64,000 bases of DNA, taken from the NCBI RefSeq assembly GCF_004114915.1, contig NZ_CP022220.1:868001-932000 (forward strand), written 5' to 3'. A program made the translations under genes and the position numbers. This DNA comes from Bradyrhizobium guangxiense (GTDB lineage: Bacteria > Pseudomonadota > Alphaproteobacteria > Rhizobiales > Xanthobacteraceae). Below, piece after piece: positions 53,210-60,235 of the stretch. The notes under the pieces are model-generated. The model did not search any database. It had not been told where the DNA came from and worked only from the letters and a program-made list of their open reading frames with translations. Position 1 is the first letter of the stretch. Every line of letters starts with the position of its first letter.

Positions 53210-54004
53210 TTACATCGTCACCCTACCGACCGGATTATTTGGTGCCGCGTCACGGCGCGGCCGTCCCCGCGGACGTTTCGCCCGAAGCGCGGCTTCCGCG
53301 TCCAGCGCGGCCTGGTGTTCCGCCGCCACCTCCAGCTGCTCCAGCACCTTGAGGGTTGCTCTCGCGCCCATGTTGACGTGATTGACGGCAGCCTGCCACG
53401 CCGCCTGCGGCTTCCGTGTGATGATCGCGTCGATTATCGCATGGACCTCGACAGCGTTTTCCTTCAGGCGTTCGGGCTGCGACAGAACAATGGGACGAAG
53501 ATAGCTGAGACGTGCGCGAATGACGCTCACGAAGCCCTTGACGACGCTGTTGGCCGAAACGCTCATCAGGAATTCGTCGAGCTGATTCTTGCATTCGAGC
53601 ACCTTAGCAACGCTACCTGATTTGAAGGCGCGGTCCAAATCTCGTTTGAGCCGGTGCAAGTCCTTGATTTCGCGCTCAGAGATCCGCTCGGCGGCGGTCC
53701 TTGCCGTCAGCCCTTCCAGCATACCCCTGACTTCATAGTGTTGCCGCGCCTCGTCGGGGGATACCCGCGCCACCACGGGTCCTTGATTGGGGATGTTGTC
53801 GACGATGCCCTCGGCCTCCAGTTGCCGCAGGGCTTCACGGACGGCAGTCCTACTGACGCCGGTCCATGCACACAGCTCGCCTTCCTTCAACCGCTCGCCT
53901 GGTTGAAAGCGGCCATCAATGATGGCGGTGCGCAGATTGCTTGCGACCTGTTGCCGGAGCGGTGCGGCCTTGGCCGGTACGCGCTGGACTTTGGAAACCT
54001 TCAC
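53210..54004 (-). CDS. GntR-family regulator, FCD (FadR/VanR-like) type
   Basis: About 264 residues from the GTG at 54004, chosen because AAGGA lies eight bases upstream; the ATG at 54046 falls within the palindromic operator. N-terminal winged helix: PLRQQVASNLRTAIIDGRFQPGERLKEGELCAWTGVSRTAVREALRQLEAEGIV. FCD ligand domain: YEVRGMLEGLTARTAAERIS, NQLDEFLMSVSANSVV and HAIIDAIITRKPQAAWQAAVNHVNMGA. A basic tail AKRPRGRPRR resembles an AT-hook and is unusual. Likely represses the ThDP/ALDH/amidohydrolase module and itself. Confidence 0.92.
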   Translation of the reverse strand: MKVSKVQRVPAKAAPLRQQVASNLRTAIIDGRFQPGERLKEGELCAWTGVSRTAVREALRQLEAEGIVDNIPNQGPVVARVSPDEARQHYEVRGMLEGLTARTAAERISEREIKDLHRLKRDLDRAFKSGSVAKVLECKNQLDEFLMSVSANSVVKGFVSVIRARLSYLRPIVLSQPERLKENAVEVHAIIDAIITRKPQAAWQAAVNHVNMGARATLKVLEQLEVAAEHQAALDAEAALRAKRPRGRPRRDAAPNNPVGRVTM

Positions 54005-54035
54005 GCAGTAATTCCTTGTACTAATTCGGTAATTG

Positions 54036-54044
54036 GTATCATAC
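54036..54044. promoter_or_regulatory. GTATCATAC operator-like site before the GntR gene
   Basis: GTAT-C-ATAC is a perfect inverted repeat 32 bases upstream of the preferred GTG start, in TTGGTATCATACAATACTAG. It parallels GTATGTCATAC at 48994 and fits autoregulation by the GntR protein. Confidence 0.5.
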
Positions 54045-54046
54045 AA

Positions 54047-54557
54047 TACTAGTTGATTATCCTGCTGCCTAGCTGCGATTTAGTCTCCTCAGGCTTGAGA
54101 CGCTCGGACTGACATTGCCGAATATCCAACTTGCACTGGGCGAGAACGAGCCGCGGTCGAAAGAGTTGCCGCCGCACGCGCCTTGCCATCCTTGCTCACC
54201 AGGCGTCAAGGTCGGAAAGGGGTCCTGCGGATTGCGGCTCAACGAAGCACGTTCTCGCGGTCCTTTTCGCAGATCGCCGTTCAGGCCCCGCAGACCCATT
54301 CATACCTACGATGCCGGAGAGCTCGGCAGCCGCCGCCCTTGCGATGCGTTTGCCCAAGCTAGCTGGCGAATGGGCGAGGAAGAAACCAACGTCTACTGGT
54401 GCGCTCTGCCAGGCTCGCATAAGCTGAGTGGCTAACATGTGAGGGCCAAAAATTCATGCGGCAAGCTCGGTTTGACGGTTGGTTGCAGAGCTGTCGCGGT
54501 CCCGTCCGCACAAGCCGAACGGCATTTGCTATGTATCAATTCGCCCGTTCATAAGCC
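54047..54557. other. Intergenic stretch between the GntR and LysR genes
   Basis: About 510 bases, no gene recognised. Open frames on both strands (for example 54196-54438 minus) have no family resemblance. It holds the start region of the GntR gene at its left edge and the promoter of the LysR gene at the right. Confidence 0.4.
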
Positions 54558-55517
54558 ATGGACCTACGACAGCTTCGGTACTTCGTTTTCGTCGCGGATC
54601 TGAAGAGCATCGCCCGCGCTTCGGCTCACCTCGGCGTAGCAGGCCCTGCCATCAGCCGGTCAATCAGTGCTCTCGAAGACGAACTGCGAACGCCGCTGTT
54701 CGACCGAGACGGGAGAGGCATGCAGATGACGGAAGCAGGCCTCATGCTGCACCGAAGCGCATCCCAAATCCTGCGCGACGTGGAGCTTGTTCGTCAGGAG
54801 GTCATGGCCGAAGGAAAACACCTGACCGGCGACGTGATTATCGGAGCCACGCCGTCGGTTATCGCCATGGCGGGAGCGGAGCTCATCAGGGCCTGTCGCG
54901 AACGTCTGCCTCGCGTTCGTCCGCGCTTACTTGAGGGATATAGCGCTTATTTGCAAAACTGGGTGCTGACCGGCTCGATCGATGTCGCATTAGTCAACGG
55001 CCTTCAGCCAGATAGCCCGCGCCTCGTCAGTGAGTGCCTTGCCGTCGAGCGGCTGTTCGCCATCGGGCCACCAGGGATGTTCGCTGGCGATCCGGTCGGC
55101 CTTGCGAGCCTCCTTGAACATGCTCTGCTGCTTCCGTCGGCTCAAAATCCGATCCGAAGTTTGCTGGATGCGGGCGCCGCTGGCCTCAATCTCTCCGTAT
55201 CCACGGTGCTGGAGATCGATTCCGTTACCCTTCTGAAAGACCTCGTGCGACAGGGCCTTGCTCCCGCTGTCCTCCCCTTCGGCGCTGTCAAATACGAGCT
55301 CGAGACTGGCGTCTTGAGCGCCAGCCCCATTGTCACCCCCGAAATCAGAAGCGATCTGGACCTCATTTACCTTGCCGATCGTCCGCCAACGCGAGTGGCA
55401 TCCGAGGTGATCGACATGCTTCTGGAAATCCTACGCCAGATCGTTTCCAAAAAGGAGCCGAATGGTTTCGTCGAGATCCGGCATCGCGCCAGCGTCCGCC
55501 GCAAGGCAAAGACGTAG
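54558..55517 (+). CDS. LysR-family transcriptional regulator
   Basis: 319 residues. HTH: MDLRQLRYFVFVADLKSIARASAHLGVAGPAISRSISALEDELRTPLFDRDGRGM. Effector domain: TGDVIIGATPSVIAMAGAELI, GSIDVALVNGLQPDSPRL, FAIGPPGMFAGDPVGLASLLE and LKDLVRQGLAPAVLPFGAV. The segment patterns match the nitrogen/cysteine-type LysR subgroup loosely. A decayed second copy is found at 26534-27292. No divergent gene is adjacent, and the next downstream sequence is an integrase relic, so its target is unknown. Confidence 0.88.
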   Translation: MDLRQLRYFVFVADLKSIARASAHLGVAGPAISRSISALEDELRTPLFDRDGRGMQMTEAGLMLHRSASQILRDVELVRQEVMAEGKHLTGDVIIGATPSVIAMAGAELIRACRERLPRVRPRLLEGYSAYLQNWVLTGSIDVALVNGLQPDSPRLVSECLAVERLFAIGPPGMFAGDPVGLASLLEHALLLPSAQNPIRSLLDAGAAGLNLSVSTVLEIDSVTLLKDLVRQGLAPAVLPFGAVKYELETGVLSASPIVTPEIRSDLDLIYLADRPPTRVASEVIDMLLEILRQIVSKKEPNGFVEIRHRASVRRKAKT

Positions 55518-55739
55518 CCAAATCGCCGACAGCCAGAAGCGCGTGCCCACATAGCTCGATAGTGTCCACTGCTCGTAAAGGCCGGTGCGCAACACTCGAA
55601 ACGAGGCAATGGTACCGGAGCCAAAGGCCATCATGGGTGTTAAGCGCTGGCGACTTCGCAATGAAGGCGTGATCCCTTTGTCGGCCTAACTGTTTCTGCG
55701 CGTTTGAGATGGGGCGTCTGAGGTTGACCTTCGCCAAAC

Positions 55740-56300
55740 CGTCGCACGGATTCCGGCCGCCGTGAACGGCAGCAACTCCAGCCAAGGCTCAATTTCCCAG
55801 ACCGTGATCTTCACTGGCCTTTCCGCGTCGGAATTGTGGGGCAGGCAGGGGTCAATGTCGATTTCACCAAGCGTAAGTTTCATGTTCATGAGCGCGCCGA
55901 CGAATACAATCAGCTCGGCCGCCCGAAATCAGGCTCGGAGGAGCGTTCGTCCCATTGCCGCCGATCGCATTCAATGCGTTGCGTGAATGGAGGCTGCAAT
56001 GTCCCAAGCCCGATCTCGGATCGGTGTTTCCAGTCCGGTGAAGGACGTCGAGATCGTCACCCGCGATTACATGGTCAAACGGGGCCCTGTGACCGGTGCA
56101 AATCGCCGCCGGTATCACCAAGTTAGGTAAGGCTCCAACGAGAAGGCCATGGACGCCGCAAAATATCCGGGCTTCACTCTCTTTCGGCACTTCTTTGCGA
56201 GCTGATATATAAACCGCAAGGTTGATGGCGGGCTTGAATTGCGGCGCCTAAGGTGGTCCAGGAGCGGCTCGGCCATTCGGTACTGGGGCAGTTGGATTGT
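55740..56300 (+). pseudogene. Tyrosine recombinase (phage-type integrase) relic, catalytic half
   Basis: Family sequence appears in order but in shifting frames: FTGLSASELWG (normally ASELRGLRW), VNVDFTKRKFHVHERADEYNQLGRPKSGSEER (strand region before the catalytic Lys), a stretch ending FQSGEG or DVEIVTRDYMVKRG, QIAAGITKLGKA, then AKYPGFTLFRHFFAS followed by a stop, YINRKVDGGLEL and VVQERLGHS. The final Tyr motif is missing and the HxxR box has lost its first His. The N-terminal arm and core-binding domains are not seen. It marks an old integration event next to the toxin-antitoxin genes. Confidence 0.75.
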
Positions 56301-56307
56301 GACGCCA

Positions 56308-56835
56308 TTAGAGTGCGTCGATGGCAGTTTCGATAGGGAGGAAAAATGTTCGGGACCCAATCGGACTTTCTATGAATTCCGCTTCTTTCCAAAAAGCGGC
56401 AGCCTTCTCATCGATCGCGTGTACCAGGATGGCGCGAATACCGATCGTTTCAGATGCGTGAACGATTTGGTGGAGGGCATGTTGAAGCAGGTCTTGGCCG
56501 AGCCCCTTGCCCTTGTAGGTAAGATCTCGCGCCAAGCGGCCTATAATGGCTACAGGTACGGGATTTGGGAGTCCGTGCCTTTTTATGGGCGGCTTGGGAA
56601 TTGCAGCCCTCTCAACACTTCCAGAGGCGATGCAGTAGTAGCCTACGACCGAATTGCCCTCGCAAACAACATAGGTGCGAGCAGTCTTGCCCTCGCTGTC
56701 GAGGGCGCGATTCTTCAACCAATCGGTCAGGGCTTCATTACCGCAATCAAAGCGGCTAAAGTCATGCGTCGGCTTGAGAAGCGTGGGGGAGGTTATGCCC
56801 GCACGCTTCCTCGGATGTTCGATTACTTCTGCCAA
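56308..56835 (-). CDS. tacT: GNAT-type toxin, TacT-like
   Basis: 175 residues, the usual TacT length. PTLLKPTHDFSRFDCGNEALTDWLKNRALDSE at the start is typical of TacT/AtaT-like toxins, followed by TYVVCEGNSVVGYYCIASGSV and the acetyl-CoA loop ARDLTYKGKGLGQDLLQHAL. The C-terminal end AILVHAIDEKAAAFWKEAEFIESPIGSRTFFLPI completes the fold. Toxins of this kind acetylate the amino group of charged aminoacyl-tRNAs and block translation. Its start overlaps the antitoxin stop by 13 bases. The gene appears intact. Confidence 0.9.
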   Translation of the reverse strand: MAEVIEHPRKRAGITSPTLLKPTHDFSRFDCGNEALTDWLKNRALDSEGKTARTYVVCEGNSVVGYYCIASGSVERAAIPKPPIKRHGLPNPVPVAIIGRLARDLTYKGKGLGQDLLQHALHQIVHASETIGIRAILVHAIDEKAAAFWKEAEFIESPIGSRTFFLPIETAIDAL

Positions 56836-57137
56836 AGCGGCTTACGCTTCATCAGTGCCTTCAACTTGGTCCCGGCCGGAGGCGGGTTATCAAGTGCATT
56901 CAAGAAGGCATCGTGCTTCTCTGGATCAAGGACAAATAACCTTTGGTCCAAAAGCACATCGATGGCATGTTGCCGCGCACTATCCAGCATGAATTCGCTA
57001 AGCGTCTTGCCCACCGCCACTGCAGCGGTATCGATCAAGTGCTTTACCTGTGCGGTAGCGCGAATGTGGATATTGGTTTCGCTCCGGACGCGGCGCGACC
57101 TTACTCGCGCCGCAGGGCGCTGTAGTGCTGCTTCCAT
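56823..57137 (-). CDS. tacA: DUF1778 antitoxin, TacA-like
   Basis: 104 residues from the ATG at 57137, with GAGGAG eight bases upstream. It has a ribbon-helix-helix N-terminal region (ETNIHIRATAQVKHLIDTAAVAVGKTLSEFMLDSARQHA) and a C-terminal toxin-wrapping segment (FVLDPEKHDAFLNALDNPPPAG). The first about 20 residues are basic and extra compared with common DUF1778 proteins. It neutralises TacT by direct binding and represses the operon. A strong promoter with a palindrome lies just upstream. Confidence 0.9.
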   Translation of the reverse strand: MEAALQRPAARVRSRRVRSETNIHIRATAQVKHLIDTAAVAVGKTLSEFMLDSARQHAIDVLLDQRLFVLDPEKHDAFLNALDNPPPAGTKLKALMKRKPLWQK

Positions 57138-57165
57138 TGCGGTTACTCCTCACTTCTTATGAAGC

Positions 57166-57195
57166 GTTATATTGCATTCGTGTACACAATGTCAA
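57166..57195 (-). promoter_or_regulatory. Promoter of the tacAT operon
   Basis: On the minus strand TTGACA (57190-57195) and TATAAC (57166-57171) are 18 bases apart, close to the sigma-70 consensus. GTGTACAC, a perfect 8-bp palindrome, lies in the spacer and is a likely TacA operator. Confidence 0.65.
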
Positions 57196-57451
57196 CACGG
57201 TTCGAATGGTTCCGAAGAAACTATCCAAAAAAGGGCCGAAGAGGACATAAGTGACCAATGGATCAACCGAAACGTTCACATAACCCAACTTAACTCCCCA
57301 AGTCGATTCTCAACGGGCGAGGTCCCTGGCAACGGTCGGAAAACCAAAAGCGGAAAAAACCCAGCTGCGGTCGAGCGGGGTCGCCGCTTGCTTGGTCAAT
57401 GCCAAACTAAGCCGCTGTCGGCGTCTCAAATGATTGGACATCCCGGCGCAG

Positions 57452-57549
57452 ATGTCGTCGATCGGCGACATTCTAAAATGTTGTCAAACGCTGACATTTC
57501 CGATTGTCAGCGAACGGCGACACGGTAATGTAAGCGATCGCTGACATTT
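57452..57549 (+). promoter_or_regulatory. Operator repeats upstream of the first hipB-like gene
   Basis: CGCTGACATTT occurs twice exactly, 50 bases apart (57489-57499, 57539-57549). CGCTGAC at 57489 also pairs with GTCAGCG at 57506-57512. Upstream, ATGTCGTCGATCGGCGACAT (57452-57471) is a 20-base palindrome with two mismatched positions on comparison with its complement. Multiple operators of this sort are typical of HipB autoregulation. The left part, 57196-57451, holds no recognised gene. Confidence 0.55.
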
Positions 57550-57558
57550 GGATGTTCC

Positions 57559-57846
57559 ATGCTCACACGTACCGCAGCCGATCTTGGCGCCGTCATCCGC
57601 GACCGGCGCAAGCGCCTCAAGCTCGATCAGTCGACGCTAGCTAAACAGGTTGGTGTCAGTCGCCAATGGATCATCGAAGTCGAGCATGGCCACCAGCGCG
57701 CAGAACTCGGGCTCATCCTTCGCGTCCTTGATGCTCTCGGCATCAAGCTCGATGCAGACAGCAATCTCTCCTCGGGCCACGCCGCCCCGAAGTCCGCCGT
57801 CGATCTGGATGCCATTGTGGCGAAAGCCAAGAAAGGAAAGCCATAA
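57559..57846 (+). CDS. HipB-like XRE-family antitoxin (module 1)
   Basis: 95 residues. HTH: DLGAVIRDRRKRLKLDQSTLAKQVGVSRQWIIEVEHGHQRAELGLILRVLDALGIKL, then a short flexible tail. This is the common form of HipB partners. Its stop overlaps an ATG (TAATG) that begins a HipA-like reading, but that gene is frameshifted and lost after about 70 bases. The antitoxin is therefore an orphan preserved after loss of its toxin. It would act as an autorepressor on the repeats upstream. Confidence 0.85.
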   Translation: MLTRTAADLGAVIRDRRKRLKLDQSTLAKQVGVSRQWIIEVEHGHQRAELGLILRVLDALGIKLDADSNLSSGHAAPKSAVDLDAIVAKAKKGKP

Positions 57847-57915
57847 TGGCCGAGCTCATTGCACTCCTTGAACGAAGTCGGTCGCGTCCGTAGTGATGCA
57901 CGCGGCCGGCTGATC
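57846..57915 (+). pseudogene. First bases of a HipA-like toxin gene (module 1), broken
   Basis: MAELIALLE begins at the TAATG overlap with hipB. After a +1 shift the HipA N-terminal pattern continues as NEVGRVRSDARGRL, then ends abruptly. From about 57915 onward the plus strand no longer resembles HipA; the opposite strand carries another hipA running the other way. Only about 20 of 400 or more residues survive. Confidence 0.6.
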
Positions 57916-58790
57916 GTCGACGTTGGAAATCAGTGCATTGAACGTCATGCGTCGAAAAAGTTCTTTCGCATCCTTTCCCGGCTCCTCCGTGACCCGGCGC
58001 ATCTCTTCCGCCATCAACACATAGGACCAGCGATCGCGCATCTCGACGGCTTCATCAGCTCGCAAACCGGTTAGCCCGCTGATCATCCGCGAACGCAAAT
58101 ATCCCTTGCCCGTCTACGTGCGATCAAAGCGCTTGACGAGAAGAACGTCCTTCGCTGCAAACCTTGGCCAACTCGAGCATCGCGCGTTCGACGCGAGTGT
58201 TGTTCCAGCGGTCGTCCGGACGATTGAACTTTGCGATCCAGAATCCGTGGTCATCTTCGACGACAGCTTTCGGACGGGCTCCGCCCATGGAGGTGCCGAG
58301 CAGCATCCAGTCTCGAACCTGGGCGCCTTCCTCGGTTTTACATCTTCCTAGAGCATCAAGGCTTCGGCGATTTCCTGAAGCTTTGCAAGTTCGAGCGTCT
58401 TGTTGAATTTGCGACGTGGTGCCGGAGGTTGTTGACCAAGTCCAAACCAAGCGCCCCTACGCCGTCGTCGGCTGAATTCAGCAGATAGTCGAGTTCGCCA
58501 AGCTGGGGAACCCCGGCATGCTTCTCGATGACGCGGCGACCCCAATAGTCCGAGCTTGCATCGCGTAACGCGCCAAAGACCGCCATTCAGTCGGCCTGTT
58601 TCGTAAGTCTCATCCGATAATTCAAGCTCGATAGGATCAATCGCGACCGCATCTCCGTTTGAGAGGTACAACTTGCCGTAGACGAAGCGAGCCAATGCAT
58701 TGCCACGGCGATCCTTAGCGAGCTAGAATCGGGCCGGCGGTTATCGGTTCGGTCTGACACGGCAGCGTGATGTAGACGAAGCATTCGGTG
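57915..58790 (-). pseudogene. HipA-like toxin gene (module 2), frameshifted and truncated
   Basis: Read right to left in shifting frames: ECFVYITLP; DRRGNALARFVYGKLYLSNGDAVAIDPIELELSDETYET; VFGALRDASSDYWGRRVIEKHAGVPQLGELDYLLNS; LLGTSMGGARPKAVVEDDHGFWIAKFNRPDDRWNN, the ATP-binding region of the HipA kinase; and WSYVLMAEEMRRVTEEPGKDAKELFRRMTFNALISN, just before the catalytic DDH block, where only VDDQP remains. The C-terminal kinase half is gone. At least three frameshifts, so not functional. It lies directly after the HipB-like gene at 58796. Confidence 0.8.
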
Positions 58791-58795
58791 TTGCT

Positions 58796-59137
58796 TTAGA
58801 AGTCATTGTCGAGCCCTCCGGACTTGCGCGCCCGCTTGCGTTCCCGCGTCGCTTGCAGAGCAATCCCTTCCCTGTCCTTTGAGGGGTCAGCGAGTTCTTC
58901 GAGGGGCTGGAGCATATCGTAGAGCCACAGCAGCCCGGCATACACCACGATACCCGTCGATGCTTTGCCCTTTTCGGCGTCCATAACAGCGCGCACGCCC
59001 GTTCCAATTCTGCTGGCTGCGTCCTGCATGGTCATGTTGCGGCGGATGCGTGCAGTACGCAGATCCGCTCCCAATTGCGTGAGCGTCCGTGACACCGGGT
59101 AAGGGGGCGCCTTTTGAAGTTTGTTGGTTGCTACCAT
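58796..59137 (-). CDS. HipB-like XRE-family antitoxin (module 2)
   Basis: About 113 residues from the ATG at 59137, which lies just past the predicted transcription start; the open frame to 59206 would run through promoter and operator. HTH region: RTLTQLGADLRTARIRRNMTMQDAASRIGTGVRAVMDAEKGKASTGIVVYAGLLWLYDML. The tail DPSKDREGIALQATRERKRARKSGGLDNDF matches antitoxins paired with the larger HipA subgroup. The gene is intact but its toxin is decayed, so it is another orphan antitoxin. Confidence 0.82.
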   Translation of the reverse strand: MVATNKLQKAPPYPVSRTLTQLGADLRTARIRRNMTMQDAASRIGTGVRAVMDAEKGKASTGIVVYAGLLWLYDMLQPLEELADPSKDREGIALQATRERKRARKSGGLDNDF

Positions 59138-59160
59138 GCTCTTGAAGGCCATTAAGCAGA

Positions 59161-59254
59161 TTATTATGCTCTTAAGAGCATACAGCAATTTCCTGCAGTT
59201 TGCCATATTTTGCTTTTAAGAGCGCTTTATGTGCGATAATTTGCTCTCAAGAGC
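59161..59254 (-). promoter_or_regulatory. hipB module 2 promoter with three related palindromes
   Basis: ATGCTCTTAAGAGCAT (59166-59181) is a perfect 16-bp palindrome filling the 16-base spacer between -35 TTGCTG (59183-59188, minus strand) and -10 TAATAA (59161-59166). GCTTTTAAGAGC (59212-59223) and GCTCTCAAGAGC (59243-59254) are variants upstream. This is a clear layout for repression by the HTH protein encoded next to it. Confidence 0.7.
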
Positions 59255-59443
59255 ACTTATTCCATTTTCTAGTGCCGTAAATATATCAACGGGATATGTA
59301 ACCAAAATATGCAGCTATTAGTTGTGAAAGTTCCTATGATAATCTATTTGGGAAGCTCTTTGACTCGTCAGGGGCAGCCATTTGGGACCAGCACCGAGGG
59401 TGCCGCCAGTCACGACTAACCAGGCGGGTCGGAATCCAGAAAC

Positions 59444-59960
59444 ATGTCTGGAGCCAACAACGAACAGCTTCGTCCGCCGCCGAGCTGGGACAAATTCGAG
59501 GAAATCTGCGCGGATCATTTTTCGCGCATCTGCAAGGACAACCAACACGACCGTGCCGGGCAAGGCAACTCGGCGTCGATGACTACGGCAAGGATAGCGG
59601 AGCTGATGCGAGATGAAGCGTGAGTTGACCTCCGAGATCGTCACGCGCGTTGTCAAGGAGGTGCGAAGCACTAATGTTGTTGCTGGTCCCAGCCCTGCGC
59701 AGGCACCGACCGGTCGGTCTGATCCACTGGACAACGGCTGACGGAAGCGCTCGAGCGCGACTACGCTGCGCGTTGCGAACCCCTTCTCCAGCAATCGGTC
59801 TTTCCCGAACTCCACAAACGAGACGAGCTCCCGCCGCTCCTTCCGATTTGCTGGAAACGAAAGGCAGGCCGCGTACGCTTCTCCCGGCACAGACGCTCGC
59901 GTCCGTGAATCAGTCGCAGAGATCCAGGCTTCGCCATCGTCTCCGGATCTCTCGCGAAAT
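59444..59960 (+). pseudogene. Relic of a restriction-endonuclease-like defence protein
   Basis: An open frame from 59444 reads LRPPPSWDKFEEICADHFSRICKD then QHDRAGQGNS; a +1 shift continues GVDDYGKDSG. This order (PPxxWxxFE, then G-x-Q-G and GVDxYG) is the start of a restriction-endonuclease-fold domain found at the N-terminus of large NTPase defence proteins. A second frame from 59613 gives KRELTSEIVTRVVKEVRST, and a third ERDYAARCEPLLQQSVFPELHKRDEL, both fitting continuation of such a protein. Stops and shifts break it. Recognition rests on short motifs, so certainty is limited. Confidence 0.4.
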
Positions 59961-60235
59961 ACGGCCTTGCTGACTTTGTCGCGTGACAGATTGGCCCTCC
60001 CAGGCTTGTCACCGTACGCATCAAGACTCTGGAGAAGAGGCTGCTTAGATGGGCACGGAACGGGAGGAACTCTTCTCACACGATGATCAAGAAGGGGGCG
60101 TCGGGCACGCCGCCGCCGCAGCAGGCAGCCGCGGGCGGAGGACTAATGCTCCCTTAAAGCTGGATTGCCCAAACGGTAATTCGGCTGTCACCCCATAGTC
60201 GCTAATCCTACCAAATCCTGAATTTGGAGGAGCGG

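Noticed and set aside
57172..57528. 118-codon plus-strand frame between tacA and hipB
   Set aside because: It overlaps the tacAT promoter and the hipB operators and shows no domain; judged non-coding.
59318..60079. 253-codon minus-strand frame
   Set aside because: Translation has no family resemblance; the plus strand carries recognisable defence-gene fragments instead.
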